Source: an uncultured Candidatus Saccharibacteria bacterium | GTDB lineage: Bacteria > Patescibacteriota > Saccharimonadia > Saccharimonadales > Saccharimonadaceae | Length of the DNA: 27,255 nucleotides | Assembly (NCBI GenBank): GCA_946185175.1 | Contig: CAMHIH010000002.1 | Span: 1 to 27,255, forward strand | Direction: 5' to 3' | Part shown: piece after piece, positions 1-7,783 of the stretch | How the letters are laid out: each line of letters starts with the position of its first letter | Position numbering within the stretch: position 1 is the stretch's first letter | The notes under the pieces: generated by a model | The model's input: only the letters and a program-made list of their open reading frames with translations | Databases searched by the model: none | What the model was told of the DNA's origin: nothing | Program-made: the position numbers and the translations under genes

Positions 1-1332
1 CAGCCAATCTTGATTGGTTCCGACTCCATCGAAAATAACGAACGTATCGCGGCTTACCTTTCTCAAGAGGGTATTCCGTTTGAGATCTTGAACGCTAAGA
101 ATAACGAGCGTGAGGCCGCAATTATTGCCAAGGCTGGCGAAAAAGGTGCCGTCACATTGGCTACCAACATGGCTGGTCGTGGTACCGATATTAAGCTCGC
201 TCCAGGCGTTGCCGAACTCGGTGGCTTGGTTGTGATTGGCACAGCCCGTCATGATTCTCGCCGCGTCGATAATCAGCTTCGTGGTCGTGGCGGTCGTCAG
301 GGTGATCCTGGTACGACTCAATTCTTCGTATCTTGCGAAGACGATCTCATGCGCATCTTTCAGGGAGATCGTATGGCGCTCGTTCTTCAGCGTCTTGGCG
401 TCGAAGAAGATATGCCAATTCGTAACCGCACAATTAGTAAGATGCTCGAGCAGGCGCAGAAACGTATCGAGGGCTTCAACTTCGATAGCCGCAAGAACGT
501 GGTTCAGTATGATAACGTGATTAACCGCCACCGCAAAGTCGTCTACACGATGCGTCGTAAGATTCTTGATGGTGACAATATTCGCCCAGAAATCACGCGT
601 CTCTACAAAGACGAAATTGCCGAGCTTTGCCAATTTAGCTCACGTGTCAACAAGAAGTTTGAGAAAGATTTCAAGCGTGTCTTTGATCTTGATGATGACC
701 TCGTTAATACGATTGGTCTCATGCGCAAAGAAAAAGACCGCGTCAAGCTCGCCACGGCTGCCGTCGAAGAGCTTTATCACAATAAAGAACTCGAAATCGG
801 CGAAGAAACCATGCGCAAAGTTGAGCGCGAAGTCTACCTCAGTGTACTCGATACACTTTGGATGCAGCATCTCGAGAATATGCAGCATCTCCGTGAGGGC
901 ATTCACTGGCGCAGCGTCGGCCAACGCGATCCACTCGTTGAGTATCGTTCCGAGTCACAAAAACTCTTTGATGGCCTCCAGAACGCTTTGCGTGAAGAAG
1001 TCATGAAGATTATCTTGACTATCCCAGCCAACGCTATTGCCGACGTTTCCGATGATAAATATGAAACCGAGCTAACTAAGATGGCTGATTCCGCCACCGA
1101 AAAAGGCGTGAATGAAATCTCGGCCGGTGCCAAGAATATGGATGACGAATTCTCGAAGGATGAACACGGCATCTCGAAGAAGAGCTCCGTGACAGTTCGT
1201 GCCAATGCGAATACCGTAAAGGCTTCTAGTGGCGGTAATTCTGGCAAGAACACCGATCGCAATGCAAAACGCAATCAGGCCCGCAAGAGCAAGAAAAAAG
1301 CTCGCCAGAATAAAAAGAAAGGTCGTCGCTAG
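1..1332 (+). CDS. secA: Preprotein translocase ATPase SecA, C-terminal part (5' end outside window)
   Basis: The reading frame is open from base 1, so the N-terminal half lies upstream of the window. SecA is the cytosolic motor that pushes unfolded precursors through SecYEG using ATP. What is visible is the second nucleotide-binding fold with helicase motif V (TNMAGRGTDIKL) and motif VI (QLRGRGGRQGDPG), followed by the helical wing and scaffold region (VLDTLWMQHLENMQHLREG). The last roughly 80 residues are low-complexity and end in a Lys/Arg-rich tail (KSKKKARQNKKKGRR). There is no Cys-rich zinc-binding SEC-C motif, which in many bacteria binds SecB and phospholipid; the basic tail may contact membrane or ribosome instead (inference). 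No terminator follows. Identification is certain. Confidence 0.97.
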   Translation, partial: QPILIGSDSIENNERIAAYLSQEGIPFEILNAKNNEREAAIIAKAGEKGAVTLATNMAGRGTDIKLAPGVAELGGLVVIGTARHDSRRVDNQLRGRGGRQGDPGTTQFFVSCEDDLMRIFQGDRMALVLQRLGVEEDMPIRNRTISKMLEQAQKRIEGFNFDSRKNVVQYDNVINRHRKVVYTMRRKILDGDNIRPEITRLYKDEIAELCQFSSRVNKKFEKDFKRVFDLDDDLVNTIGLMRKEKDRVKLATAAVEELYHNKELEIGEETMRKVEREVYLSVLDTLWMQHLENMQHLREGIHWRSVGQRDPLVEYRSESQKLFDGLQNALREEVMKIILTIPANAIADVSDDKYETELTKMADSATEKGVNEISAGAKNMDDEFSKDEHGISKKSSVTVRANANTVKASSGGNSGKNTDRNAKRNQARKSKKKARQNKKKGRR

Positions 1333-1349
1333 GACCACCATATACTTAT

Positions 1350-1378
1350 ATTATAGCACAAAACGCCATATTAGTCAA
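1350..1378 (-). promoter_or_regulatory. Consensus sigma70-type promoter pointing back over the 3' end of secA
   Basis: On the minus strand TTGACT (1373-1378) and TATAAT (1350-1355) are separated by exactly 17 bases, and the -10 is preceded by TGTGC as in the other two strongest promoters here (15841-15869 and 21597-21625). It faces into secA in antisense. The first ATG (1339-1341) lies 8 bases after the -10, but the ORF it opens is a hydrophobic shadow of the Lys codons of secA, so an antisense RNA is the likelier product. Confidence 0.6.
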
Positions 1379-1392
1379 GCATAAGGCTTTTT

Positions 1393-2670
1393 ATGAAGCA
1401 TTCGATTGAAGAAGTAAAACTTAAATCCGGTGCCCAGGGTATCCTTATCGATGCCCCTGGCGCGGGTGTTATGAACATCCGCATTATTTTTCGCGCAGGC
1501 AATAAATTCGTCAAAAAGCCCGAAATTTACGAAGTGGCTCATTTAATGGAGCATATGGCATTTGGTCGCAATGCCGAGTATAAAGACGAACAGGCCTATG
1601 AGTCGGAGTTCACTAAAAACGGCGCCTACCATAACGCCTGGACCTCTGACGCTTTTATTGTCTACGAGGCAGAATGCGCTGATTTCGAGTGGAACCGAAT
1701 TTTGTCATTGCAAGAACTCGCGGTCGCAAAGCCGCGTTTTAATGAGGAAGAGCTAAGTAGCGAAAAGGGTAATGTTCGCTCTGAATTAACCGGCTACCAA
1801 AACGACTATTCGCGCCTAATTTGGCCAAAGCTCCAACAAGAACTTGGCGAAAAGGTATTAACGTATTCCGAGCGCCTCAAGACAATTAATAATATCGAGC
1901 TCAAGGATGTACGCGAACATCACCGCCGTACCCATACGGCCAATAATATGCAGTTCATTATTTGCGGTAATTTACGCGGTCGCAAACGCAAGATTATTCA
2001 GATGCTCGAAGACTGGGACTTAAAGCCAGGCGAGCGCTTTGACATGCCAATGAGTAATTATACTGGCACTTTACCGATTCTGATTCGGCGCAAGGACGCC
2101 AGCAATGTCTGCTTTGGCTTCTCCTTTGTCATCCAGCGCCCGCTCGAGCCGCGCGAACAATATGCATTAGGATGTCTTAATCATATTCTTAACGGCACAA
2201 TGAGCAGCAAGATTTTCGGCACAGCGCGTAAGCGTGGCATTGTTTATGGCATTGGCTCAAGTGCGGCAACCGACAACTGGAGCAGTACCTGGGACTTTGA
2301 CGGTGAAGTCAACTCCGAAAACGCTAATGAACTATTTGATCTCATCGCGGTTGAGCTGGCGAAGGTTATCAACGGTGATCTATCTGAATCAGATATTGAG
2401 GCCGCCAAGATGTATTTGCTGGGTCGCCATCAGATGTTGGCGCAAACCGCTGACCAAATTAGCAATTATTACATGCGCGATTACATTGTGACGGGTGCCT
2501 ATGAGCCGATGACTGAAGCGCCAAAAATGATCGAGGAAATCGATAAGGGCACCATCGTATCATTAGCGCGCGAATTTATGCAGTCCGGCATTTCTGGCCT
2601 GGCTGCAGTTGGTAATATGAATCGTTCCGTTGTCGACGAGTTGTGGGGACGCGTCCTCGGCGCCATCTAG
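1393..2670 (+). CDS. M16 family zinc metallopeptidase (pitrilysin/processing-peptidase type)
   Basis: A 425-residue single-module M16 protein. The inverted zinc motif HxxEH is seen as HLMEH (residues 50-54). Glu131, 77 residues after His54 in the sequence EKGNVRSEL, fits the third zinc ligand by position. The second half (about residues 205-425) matches the usual catalytically inactive partner domain in size. M16 enzymes cut short peptides or presequences. No signal peptide or membrane segment is visible, so it is probably cytoplasmic. The start ATG lacks a convincing Shine-Dalgarno site; the gene may be read through from secA or from a weak TATTAT box near 1348. A hairpin terminator follows at 2677. 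Substrate unknown; a PqqL/YmxG-like role is possible but not shown. Confidence 0.9.
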   Translation: MKHSIEEVKLKSGAQGILIDAPGAGVMNIRIIFRAGNKFVKKPEIYEVAHLMEHMAFGRNAEYKDEQAYESEFTKNGAYHNAWTSDAFIVYEAECADFEWNRILSLQELAVAKPRFNEEELSSEKGNVRSELTGYQNDYSRLIWPKLQQELGEKVLTYSERLKTINNIELKDVREHHRRTHTANNMQFIICGNLRGRKRKIIQMLEDWDLKPGERFDMPMSNYTGTLPILIRRKDASNVCFGFSFVIQRPLEPREQYALGCLNHILNGTMSSKIFGTARKRGIVYGIGSSAATDNWSSTWDFDGEVNSENANELFDLIAVELAKVINGDLSESDIEAAKMYLLGRHQMLAQTADQISNYYMRDYIVTGAYEPMTEAPKMIEEIDKGTIVSLAREFMQSGISGLAAVGNMNRSVVDELWGRVLGAI

Positions 2671-2676
2671 TAAGGA

Positions 2677-2700
2677 AGAGACTCTCCGGAGTCTCTCTTT
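2677..2700 (+). terminator. Rho-independent terminator after the M16 peptidase
   Basis: AGAGACTC (2677-2684) pairs perfectly with GAGTCTCT (2689-2696) around a TCCG tetraloop, followed by a short CTTT tract. The next promoter (-10 at 2707) starts only 7 bases further on. Confidence 0.75.
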
Positions 2701-2706
2701 GTCGTG

Positions 2707-2712
2707 TATAAT
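2707..2712 (+). promoter_or_regulatory. -10 box TATAAT of a probably leaderless promoter
   Basis: A perfect TATAAT ends 8 bases before the ATG at 2721. There is no -35 match 17 bases upstream (the terminator stem is there) and no ribosome-binding site, so transcription should start at or next to the ATG. Confidence 0.65.
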
Positions 2713-2720
2713 CTAAGATA

Positions 2721-3308
2721 ATGAGCACGAAAGATAATAAAGATATAAAAATTGTAGCCGTAGTTGGCATGAGCGGTAGTGGTAAATCAACCGCTATTGA
2801 ATATTTAACCGCACGCGGCATCCCTAAAGTTTATTTTGGCGGCGTAATTTATAAAGCTATGGAAGAGGCGGGGATTCCGCGCACTGAGGATGGCGAAAGT
2901 GAAAAGAAGTTCCGCGAAGAGATTCGCCAAAAAGAAGGGAAGGATTTTGTTGTACTGCGCGCCATTCAGGAGGCCAAGAACCTCATTGCGGCCGGGCAGA
3001 AACGAATTGTTTTGGATGGCGTCTATAGCTGGACCGAATATAAGATTCTTCGTAAGGAATGGCCAACCGAGATGACGGTTGTTGCCATCACGGTGCCAAA
3101 AGCACTCCGTCGTAAGCGCTTAGCTGAACGTCCAGACCGCCCATTCGACGCACAGGCGGCCGCCGAGCGCGATCGTAGCGAAATCGAGAATCTCGAAAAG
3201 GGTGGGCCAATTGCTATCGCAGATTATTACGTTGATAATTCTGGCACGATTCCGGAATTTCACGAGAACTTCGCCAAAGTAATGCGGGAAATTGGCTTCA
3301 TTGAATGA
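2721..3308 (+). CDS. P-loop NTPase, nucleotide/dephospho-CoA kinase-like (UPF0200-type)
   Basis: A 195-residue protein with a Walker A loop GMSGSGKST (residues 16-24) near the N-terminus. It then has an acceptor-like region VYFGGVIYKAMEEAG, resembling the DVIR motif of archaeal UPF0200 and adenylate-kinase-like proteins, a strand ending in VLDG, and a lid-like basic stretch (RRKRLAERPDRP). This layout belongs to small-molecule kinases of the adenylate/dephospho-CoA kinase superfamily; the acceptor cannot be told from sequence. It starts just after a TATAAT box and its stop overlaps the next gene in an ATGA junction, so it is co-transcribed with the methyltransferase. A true CoaE or a specialised NMP kinase are alternatives. 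Confidence 0.75.
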   Translation: MSTKDNKDIKIVAVVGMSGSGKSTAIEYLTARGIPKVYFGGVIYKAMEEAGIPRTEDGESEKKFREEIRQKEGKDFVVLRAIQEAKNLIAAGQKRIVLDGVYSWTEYKILRKEWPTEMTVVAITVPKALRRKRLAERPDRPFDAQAAAERDRSEIENLEKGGPIAIADYYVDNSGTIPEFHENFAKVMREIGFIE

Positions 3309-3910
3309 AAGACCTTCAAATCTCAACTCGTGAAACCGATATTATCATACGCGAGCTAGAACAAACCTTTGTGCTAGATGGCGACGTCGTCGAGTTTGGT
3401 TGCTATGCGGGCGATACCTCTGTTTTGTTGGCGGAAGCTCTCAAACAGCATCCCCAGAAATGGCTTTGGCTCTATGACTCCTTTGAGGGGCTGCCAGAAA
3501 AAACCGCCGAGGACAGCTCTGCAGCCGGCTGGCGCTTTAAAAAGGGCGAGCTGAAAGTTGACGCGGAGACGGTAGCGCACAAGTTCCGTAAGCTACAATT
3601 GCCGGATCCGGTCATCAAAAAAGCCTGGTTCCAAGATTTAGATGCAGGCAATGATTTGCCAAGTCAAATCTGCTTTGCGCTACTAGATGGTGATTTTTAT
3701 GAGTCGATTAAGACTAGCTTTGCTTTAGTGGCGCCAAAATTAGTGGACTATGGCGTTATCGTTGTGCATGACTACCGCAACCAGGAGTTGCCGGGCAGCG
3801 CAAGGGCCGTAAATGAATTCCTCGAGGCGCATTCAAACTATAAATTACGCCTCAGTTCTGTGTTGGCAATTATCGAAAAGCAGCCCCTTAATGTGGAAGC
3901 GCAAGACTAA
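3305..3910 (+). CDS. TylF/MycF-like class I SAM-dependent methyltransferase
   Basis: A 201-residue Rossmann-type methyltransferase. The SAM loop is VVEFGCYAGDTSVLL (residues 28-42), followed by LYDSFEGLPE, which matches the TylF-family block after strand 2. LLDGDFYES supplies the Asp residues that bind Mg2+ in MycF-type sugar O-methyltransferases, and VIVVHDY ends the core. The family methylates sugar hydroxyls in macrolides and surface glycans; here an envelope sugar is a reasonable guess, with no neighbouring glycan genes to support it. It overlaps the upstream kinase-like gene by ATGA. Its 3' end overlaps the convergent TraX gene by 23 bases, with no terminator between. Confidence 0.8.
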   Translation: MKDLQISTRETDIIIRELEQTFVLDGDVVEFGCYAGDTSVLLAEALKQHPQKWLWLYDSFEGLPEKTAEDSSAAGWRFKKGELKVDAETVAHKFRKLQLPDPVIKKAWFQDLDAGNDLPSQICFALLDGDFYESIKTSFALVAPKLVDYGVIVVHDYRNQELPGSARAVNEFLEAHSNYKLRLSSVLAIIEKQPLNVEAQD

Positions 3911-4556
3911 TTAAGAACAATACCATTAAGTGGGCCGGGTAATACACATACATAAAATAGCGCGGCAGACGCTTGCCTTTTTTGCCGTTGTATAGCCAAA
4001 TTGGGATTAACGCCAATAAACTCCACCACTCCAACGTGAAACTCGAGAATAATAAGAAGAATGCAATCGCGGCAACTAGACTAAGAGCCTGTATCGCCAT
4101 CTTGGCGATTTTTTGTTTCTCAAATAACTTTCGAGCCAAGAAGAACCCCAACGCGAGGATAATTAGTCCGCCACCGTAATCTATGCCTAGCACTTGCGCC
4201 AATAAAATCACGACTGGCGACAAAACCAGGAATAACCGACTACGGTCGATCATGGCTATTAAAATGAAGCCCAGAAGAAAGCCGAATAGAATATTAATTA
4301 ATAGCTTATAGTCGAATACGCTATGAAATAGCCAGAGTGGTAGCTCGGCCAGTATGGCGGCTATTAAAATTCGACCGAAGTATTTAACTTTTGATGAAGT
4401 ATGAAAATACCCCTCAACCAACATAAAAGTAAACAGCGGCATCGCAATGCGGCCAATTGCTCGAAGTGGCTCGAAGCTATCGAGAAAATAGAAGGCAATA
4501 TGGTCGAGCGTCATAGTAACTAGCGCAATGAGCTGAAGTGCGGCTGAAGTTAACAT
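3888..4556 (-). CDS. TraX-family polytopic membrane protein
   Basis: A 222-residue protein with about seven hydrophobic segments. The N-terminus carries the TraX signature: an early DHIAFY, then the GRIAMPLFTFMLVEGYFHT block and a following KYFGRILIAAILAELPLW. TraX of F plasmid acetylates the pilin N-terminus, but most chromosomal relatives have no known substrate, and no conjugation genes are seen here. On the minus strand an extended -10, TGC TAAACT, ends 6 bases before the ATG, with no Shine-Dalgarno site, suggesting a leaderless message. It is divergent from the gene at 4593, with only 36 bases between the two starts. Confidence 0.82.
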   Translation of the reverse strand: MLTSAALQLIALVTMTLDHIAFYFLDSFEPLRAIGRIAMPLFTFMLVEGYFHTSSKVKYFGRILIAAILAELPLWLFHSVFDYKLLINILFGFLLGFILIAMIDRSRLFLVLSPVVILLAQVLGIDYGGGLIILALGFFLARKLFEKQKIAKMAIQALSLVAAIAFFLLFSSFTLEWWSLLALIPIWLYNGKKGKRLPRYFMYVYYPAHLMVLFLISLALPH

Positions 4557-4562
4557 ATTTTA

Positions 4563-4571
4563 AGTTTAGCA
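4563..4571 (-). promoter_or_regulatory. Extended -10 (TGCTAAACT) for the TraX-family gene
   Basis: Minus-strand TGC followed by TAAACT ends 6 bases before the ATG at 4554-4556. No -35 box is visible. It lies back-to-back with the plus-strand TATAAT at 4578-4583. Confidence 0.55.
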
Positions 4572-4577
4572 TGATGA

Positions 4578-4583
4578 TATAAT
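4578..4583 (+). promoter_or_regulatory. -10 box TATAAT that decides the start of the YjdF-like gene
   Basis: A perfect TATAAT abuts an ATG at 4584, which therefore lies too close to the -10 to be transcribed. The next in-frame ATG, at 4593, is 9 bases downstream and matches the -10-to-ATG distance of the other leaderless-type genes in this window. Confidence 0.6.
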
Positions 4584-4592
4584 ATGAACATC

Positions 4593-5231
4593 ATGGAACG
4601 CTTGACGCGACCGCTTTTAGTCTCAATTAAGATTGGTTTGCTAATACTCGCTATTTTAGTGGGCATTCGCTGTCTGCTGGTGCCAGAATACACTAAATAC
4701 GGCGGCTTTTTGGCTGGCATGTTGTTACCCTTTGCGCCAGAGTTCGTGCGCGTAATTTTTAAAGGCAAGATGACGCCGCGCATTGAGCTCTTATATTACA
4801 TTTTTGTATTTATTGCACTTCATCTTGGGATTTGCATGGATTTTTATAAGACCGTACCGTATTTTGATAAAACCGTACATTTGCTTTCTGGCGTTTTTTC
4901 GGCCCTGGCCGGGCATTACGCAATTCAGCATTATAAGATGAGCGTCGCGCCAGATCGCTTTAAGGCAGTCTTCATCGTCAGTTTTTCGCTCGGTATTGCT
5001 GTATTGTGGGAATTCTTTGAGTTTGCCTGTGATAAGTTGCTAGGACAATCTATGCAGCAGTTAGTCTCAATTGGCGTCGACGATACGATGTACGATCTAA
5101 TTATGGCCTTCATTGGTTCATTGATTGGCGGCTTTATGCTAACGAACGCTAAGTTTGTTGCCTACATCGACTGGTTAGGGCCAGATCTCGAGCTGAAGCC
5201 AATCAAAAAATCCTCCAAAAAAGTCAATTAG
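4593..5231 (+). CDS. YjdF/DUF2238-like integral membrane protein
   Basis: A 212-residue protein with about six hydrophobic segments and a Lys-rich cytoplasmic tail (KPIKKSSKKVN). The central YFDKTVHLLSG, then AVLWEFFEFACDK and VDDTMYDLIMAFIGSLIGG, follow the pattern of YjdF/DUF2238 membrane proteins (D-K-x-x-H, W-E-x-x-E, D-T-x-x-D). These are conserved acidic and His residues inside or next to the membrane. Function is unknown for the family. I chose ATG 4593 over 4584 because the TATAAT box ends directly at 4583. No terminator is seen before the dnaK promoter. Confidence 0.7.
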   Translation: MERLTRPLLVSIKIGLLILAILVGIRCLLVPEYTKYGGFLAGMLLPFAPEFVRVIFKGKMTPRIELLYYIFVFIALHLGICMDFYKTVPYFDKTVHLLSGVFSALAGHYAIQHYKMSVAPDRFKAVFIVSFSLGIAVLWEFFEFACDKLLGQSMQQLVSIGVDDTMYDLIMAFIGSLIGGFMLTNAKFVAYIDWLGPDLELKPIKKSSKKVN

Positions 5232-5236
5232 CAGAC

Positions 5237-5265
5237 TTGACGGTCGAGTGCTAATGGACTACAAT
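5237..5265 (+). promoter_or_regulatory. Sigma70-type promoter of dnaK
   Basis: TTGACG (5237-5242) and TACAAT (5260-5265) are separated by 17 bases. A GAGTGCTAA half-site (5246-5254) sits inside the spacer, and the full CIRCE begins 10 bases after the -10. Confidence 0.85.
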
Positions 5266-5274
5266 TAGATTTAA

Positions 5275-5301
5275 TTAGCACCTACTGTGTGCGAGTGCTA
5301 A
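5275..5301 (+). promoter_or_regulatory. CIRCE operator (HrcA binding site) upstream of dnaK
   Basis: TTAGCACCT, nine bases, GAGTGCTAA. Compared with the canonical CIRCE (TTAGCACTC-N9-GAGTGCTAA) only the last two bases of the left arm are swapped. It covers the expected transcription start, so HrcA would block initiation until heat shock. HrcA itself is not encoded in the window. Confidence 0.85.
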
Positions 5302-5331
5302 ACGAAAGCATTTTCCAAAAGGAGGAAAAAT

Positions 5332-7224
5332 ATGGGTAAAATTATTGGTATAGACCTTGGTACAACTAACAGCGCCTTTGCGTATATGGTTGCCGGCAAG
5401 CCAGAAGTTATTACAAACAGCGAGGGTGACCGCACGACTCCGTCCGTTGTGGCTATCACGAAGAAGGGCGACCGTCTCGTCGGTAAGGTGGCGCAACGTC
5501 AGCGTGTCACGAATCCAGAAAACACCATTTACGGCATTAAGCGTTTGATGGGTCGTAAGTTTGACGATAAGGAAGTTCAGAACGACAAAAAGAATGCTGC
5601 CTACAAGATTGTCGATAAGGGCGGCAATGTCGCTGTTGAGCTAGACGGCGAAAAATACACTCCAGAACGCATTTCTGCTATGATTCTGAGCAAAATTAAG
5701 GCTGACGCCGAAGCTTTCTTGGGTGAGAAAGTCACCGAAGCTGTTATTACGGTACCTGCCTACTTTGACGATTCTCAGCGCCAAGCCACTAAGGATGCTG
5801 GTAAAATTGCTGGTCTCGAAGTACGTCGTATCGTAAATGAGCCAACTGCTGCGGCAATGGCCTATGGTCTCGAAAAGAATGAAGATCAAAAGATTGTTGT
5901 ATTCGACCTTGGTGGTGGTACTTTCGATGTCTCCGTCCTCGAACTTGGTGATGGCGTGTTCGAAGTTAAGTCCACTAACGGCGATACGCATCTAGGTGGC
6001 GAAGACTTCGATAATAAGATCGTTGATTATATTCTTAAAGATTTCGAGGCTAACAACGGCATCGATTTGCGCAAAGATGCTGCTGCGATGCAGCGCATTA
6101 AGGACGAAGCCGAAAAAGCCAAGAAGGAACTTTCGACGGCTGCTGAGGTAGAGATTAACTTGCCATATATTACGGCTGATGCAGATGGCCCTAAGCATCT
6201 CGAATTGACGCTCACTCGCGCTAAACTCGAAGAACTCGTATCTGATCTTTTGGACCAACTCGATGGCCCAGTTAACCGTGCTTTGAAGGATGCCAATCTC
6301 AAACCAAGCGATATTGACGAAGTCGTGATGGTTGGTGGTATGACTCGTATGCCAGCCGTCGTCGAGCGCGTTAAGAAGCTCTTCGGCAAAGATCCAATGC
6401 AGGGCGTGAACCCGGACGAAGTCGTGGCCGTTGGTGCCGCTATCCAGGGCGGCGTCTTGGCTGGCGATGTTAAGGATATTCTTCTCCTTGATGTCACTCC
6501 GCTTACGCTCGGTATTGAAACTATGGGTGGTGTTCGTACGCCATTAATCGATCGCAATACGACCATTCCTACCAGCAAGTCCGAGGTGTTCTCGACGGCT
6601 GCCGATAACCAAAATCAGGTCGAGATTCATGTTCTTCAGGGTGAACGCGAATTCGCCCGCGATAATAAATCGCTCGGCCGCTTCATTCTCGATGGTATTG
6701 CTCCGGCTCCACGCGGTGTCCCGCAAATTGAAGTTACTTTCAACTTGGATGCGAACGGTATCTTGAATGTTACCGCCAAGGATAAGGGTACTGGCAAAGA
6801 GCAAAGTATTACAATTCAAAACTCTGGCAATATGAGCAAGGAAGATATTGAGCGCGCTCAAAAGGATGCTGAGGCACATGCTTCCGAAGATAAGAAGAAA
6901 AAGGAAGCTGTCGAAGTACGTAACCAGCTCGAAAACAGTATCTATCAGGCCGAAAAGATGCCAGATGAATACAAAGATAAGATTTCCGATGACGACAAAG
7001 AAACTATCAAGAAGGCCGTTAAGGAAGCTCGTGAAGCAATGAGTGAGAGCGGCGACGACAAAGACAAGCTCGAAGAGGCGATGAAGAAACTCAATGACGC
7101 CATCATGCCAATCGGTGCCAAGATGTACCAGGCTGCATCCGATGACAAAAAGTCCGACGACGATAAGAAGGACGATAAAAAAGACGACGACGGTGCAGTA
7201 GAAGGCGAAGTTGTTGACAAATAG
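5332..7224 (+). CDS. dnaK: Hsp70 chaperone DnaK
   Basis: A 630-residue Hsp70. The ATPase domain begins with IIGIDLGTTNSAFA (about residues 4-17), continues with VITVPAYFDDSQRQATKDAG and VVFDLGGGTFDVS, and ends in VVMVGGMTRMPAV. The interdomain linker DILLLDVTPLTLGIETMGG is typical of bacterial DnaK. The substrate domain and helical lid follow, with a charged Asp/Lys tail ending in VEGEVVDK. A strong AGGAGG lies 7-8 bases before the ATG. It folds and refolds proteins with DnaJ and GrpE, neither of which adjoins it. Regulation is by the CIRCE operator upstream. A strong terminator follows at 7238. Confidence 0.98.
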   Translation: MGKIIGIDLGTTNSAFAYMVAGKPEVITNSEGDRTTPSVVAITKKGDRLVGKVAQRQRVTNPENTIYGIKRLMGRKFDDKEVQNDKKNAAYKIVDKGGNVAVELDGEKYTPERISAMILSKIKADAEAFLGEKVTEAVITVPAYFDDSQRQATKDAGKIAGLEVRRIVNEPTAAAMAYGLEKNEDQKIVVFDLGGGTFDVSVLELGDGVFEVKSTNGDTHLGGEDFDNKIVDYILKDFEANNGIDLRKDAAAMQRIKDEAEKAKKELSTAAEVEINLPYITADADGPKHLELTLTRAKLEELVSDLLDQLDGPVNRALKDANLKPSDIDEVVMVGGMTRMPAVVERVKKLFGKDPMQGVNPDEVVAVGAAIQGGVLAGDVKDILLLDVTPLTLGIETMGGVRTPLIDRNTTIPTSKSEVFSTAADNQNQVEIHVLQGEREFARDNKSLGRFILDGIAPAPRGVPQIEVTFNLDANGILNVTAKDKGTGKEQSITIQNSGNMSKEDIERAQKDAEAHASEDKKKKEAVEVRNQLENSIYQAEKMPDEYKDKISDDDKETIKKAVKEAREAMSESGDDKDKLEEAMKKLNDAIMPIGAKMYQAASDDKKSDDDKKDDKKDDDGAVEGEVVDK

Positions 7225-7237
7225 TCGCATGACTTAA

Positions 7238-7266
7238 AAATACCCCCTGTTATGGGGGTATTTTTT
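7238..7266 (+). terminator. Rho-independent terminator after dnaK
   Basis: AAATACCCCC (7238-7247) pairs with GGGGGTATTT (7254-7263) around TGTTAT, followed by a T run. It is one of several terminators here built on an AAATACC/GGTATTT stem. Confidence 0.9.
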
Positions 7267-7274
7267 GTTTATGG

Positions 7275-7280
7275 TAGAAT
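7275..7280 (+). promoter_or_regulatory. -10 box TAGAAT of the small membrane protein/rmuC operon
   Basis: TAGAAT ends 6 bases before the ATG at 7287 (spacer ATAAGC, identical to the one before the minus-strand ATG at 15247). No -35 box and no Shine-Dalgarno site, so a leaderless transcript is predicted. Confidence 0.5.
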
Positions 7281-7286
7281 ATAAGC

Positions 7287-7778
7287 ATGAGCGCAAAAAA
7301 ATCTTCGAAGAATAAAGCTACTAAAGTAAACAAGGCTAAAACCGTCAGAAAACCAAAGGAGCCAGGTTTTGATGATTTTCATCTTTTGGGTGTTTTGATT
7401 GATGACAAGGCTAAGCATATTTGGCGCTTTGCTCTTATCGGTTCCCAGTTTGCCTTGCTAATTTTGACACTTGTTACGATGTCAAGATTTTATGGCGCAG
7501 CAGAAACTACTGCAATCGATTTTAAATTTATCGAATTTGCTATCATTCTCAATGTTGTGCTCCTGGTAGTGAGTGCTATTTCTAAACATGGCAGTAGTTT
7601 CGCAATTACGACTTTAATGGAAATTCTCTTCTTTATTATTTGTTTAATAACGCCGGCATACACGGTTGAAATAGGTACAACTGATCCTAATTGTTCACAA
7701 TGTGACGTCATTATTGTGCATGAGGCAAGATACAACGTCTACGGCATTACGCCTATCGGTGGCACAGAGGAGCAGTAA
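7287..7778 (+). CDS. Small three-TM membrane protein, paralogue A of the rmuC operon
   Basis: A 163-residue protein of no family I recognise. It has a Lys-rich cytosolic N-terminus (residues 1-25), three hydrophobic segments (about 46-66, 79-98 and 105-122) and an outside tail. The third segment ends in TPAY, and the tail holds a Cys pair (CSQC) followed by HEARYNVYGI. The genes at 7784 and 9354 share this plan: Lys-rich start, three membrane segments, a Pro-x-Tyr end to the last one, two cysteines and a His/Glu-Asn-Val/Ile-Tyr motif. Gap to the next gene is 5 bases. A sensor, adhesion or envelope-assembly role would be guesswork. Confidence 0.75.
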   Translation: MSAKKSSKNKATKVNKAKTVRKPKEPGFDDFHLLGVLIDDKAKHIWRFALIGSQFALLILTLVTMSRFYGAAETTAIDFKFIEFAIILNVVLLVVSAISKHGSSFAITTLMEILFFIICLITPAYTVEIGTTDPNCSQCDVIIVHEARYNVYGITPIGGTEEQ

Positions 7779-7783
7779 GTAGC

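Noticed and set aside
1072..1341. Minus-strand 89-residue hydrophobic ORF directly after the antisense promoter
   Set aside because: Its Leu/Phe/Ile content is the mirror of Lys/Asn/Glu codons in the secA tail; no independent sign of coding beyond the promoter position.
3888..4556. TraX-family gene as evidence of a conjugative element
   Set aside because: No other transfer gene is present and chromosomal TraX relatives are common.
6544..7230. Long minus-strand ORFs opposite the dnaK 3' half
   Set aside because: They are shadows of the Asp/Lys/Glu-rich DnaK lid and tail; no ribosome-binding site or family match.
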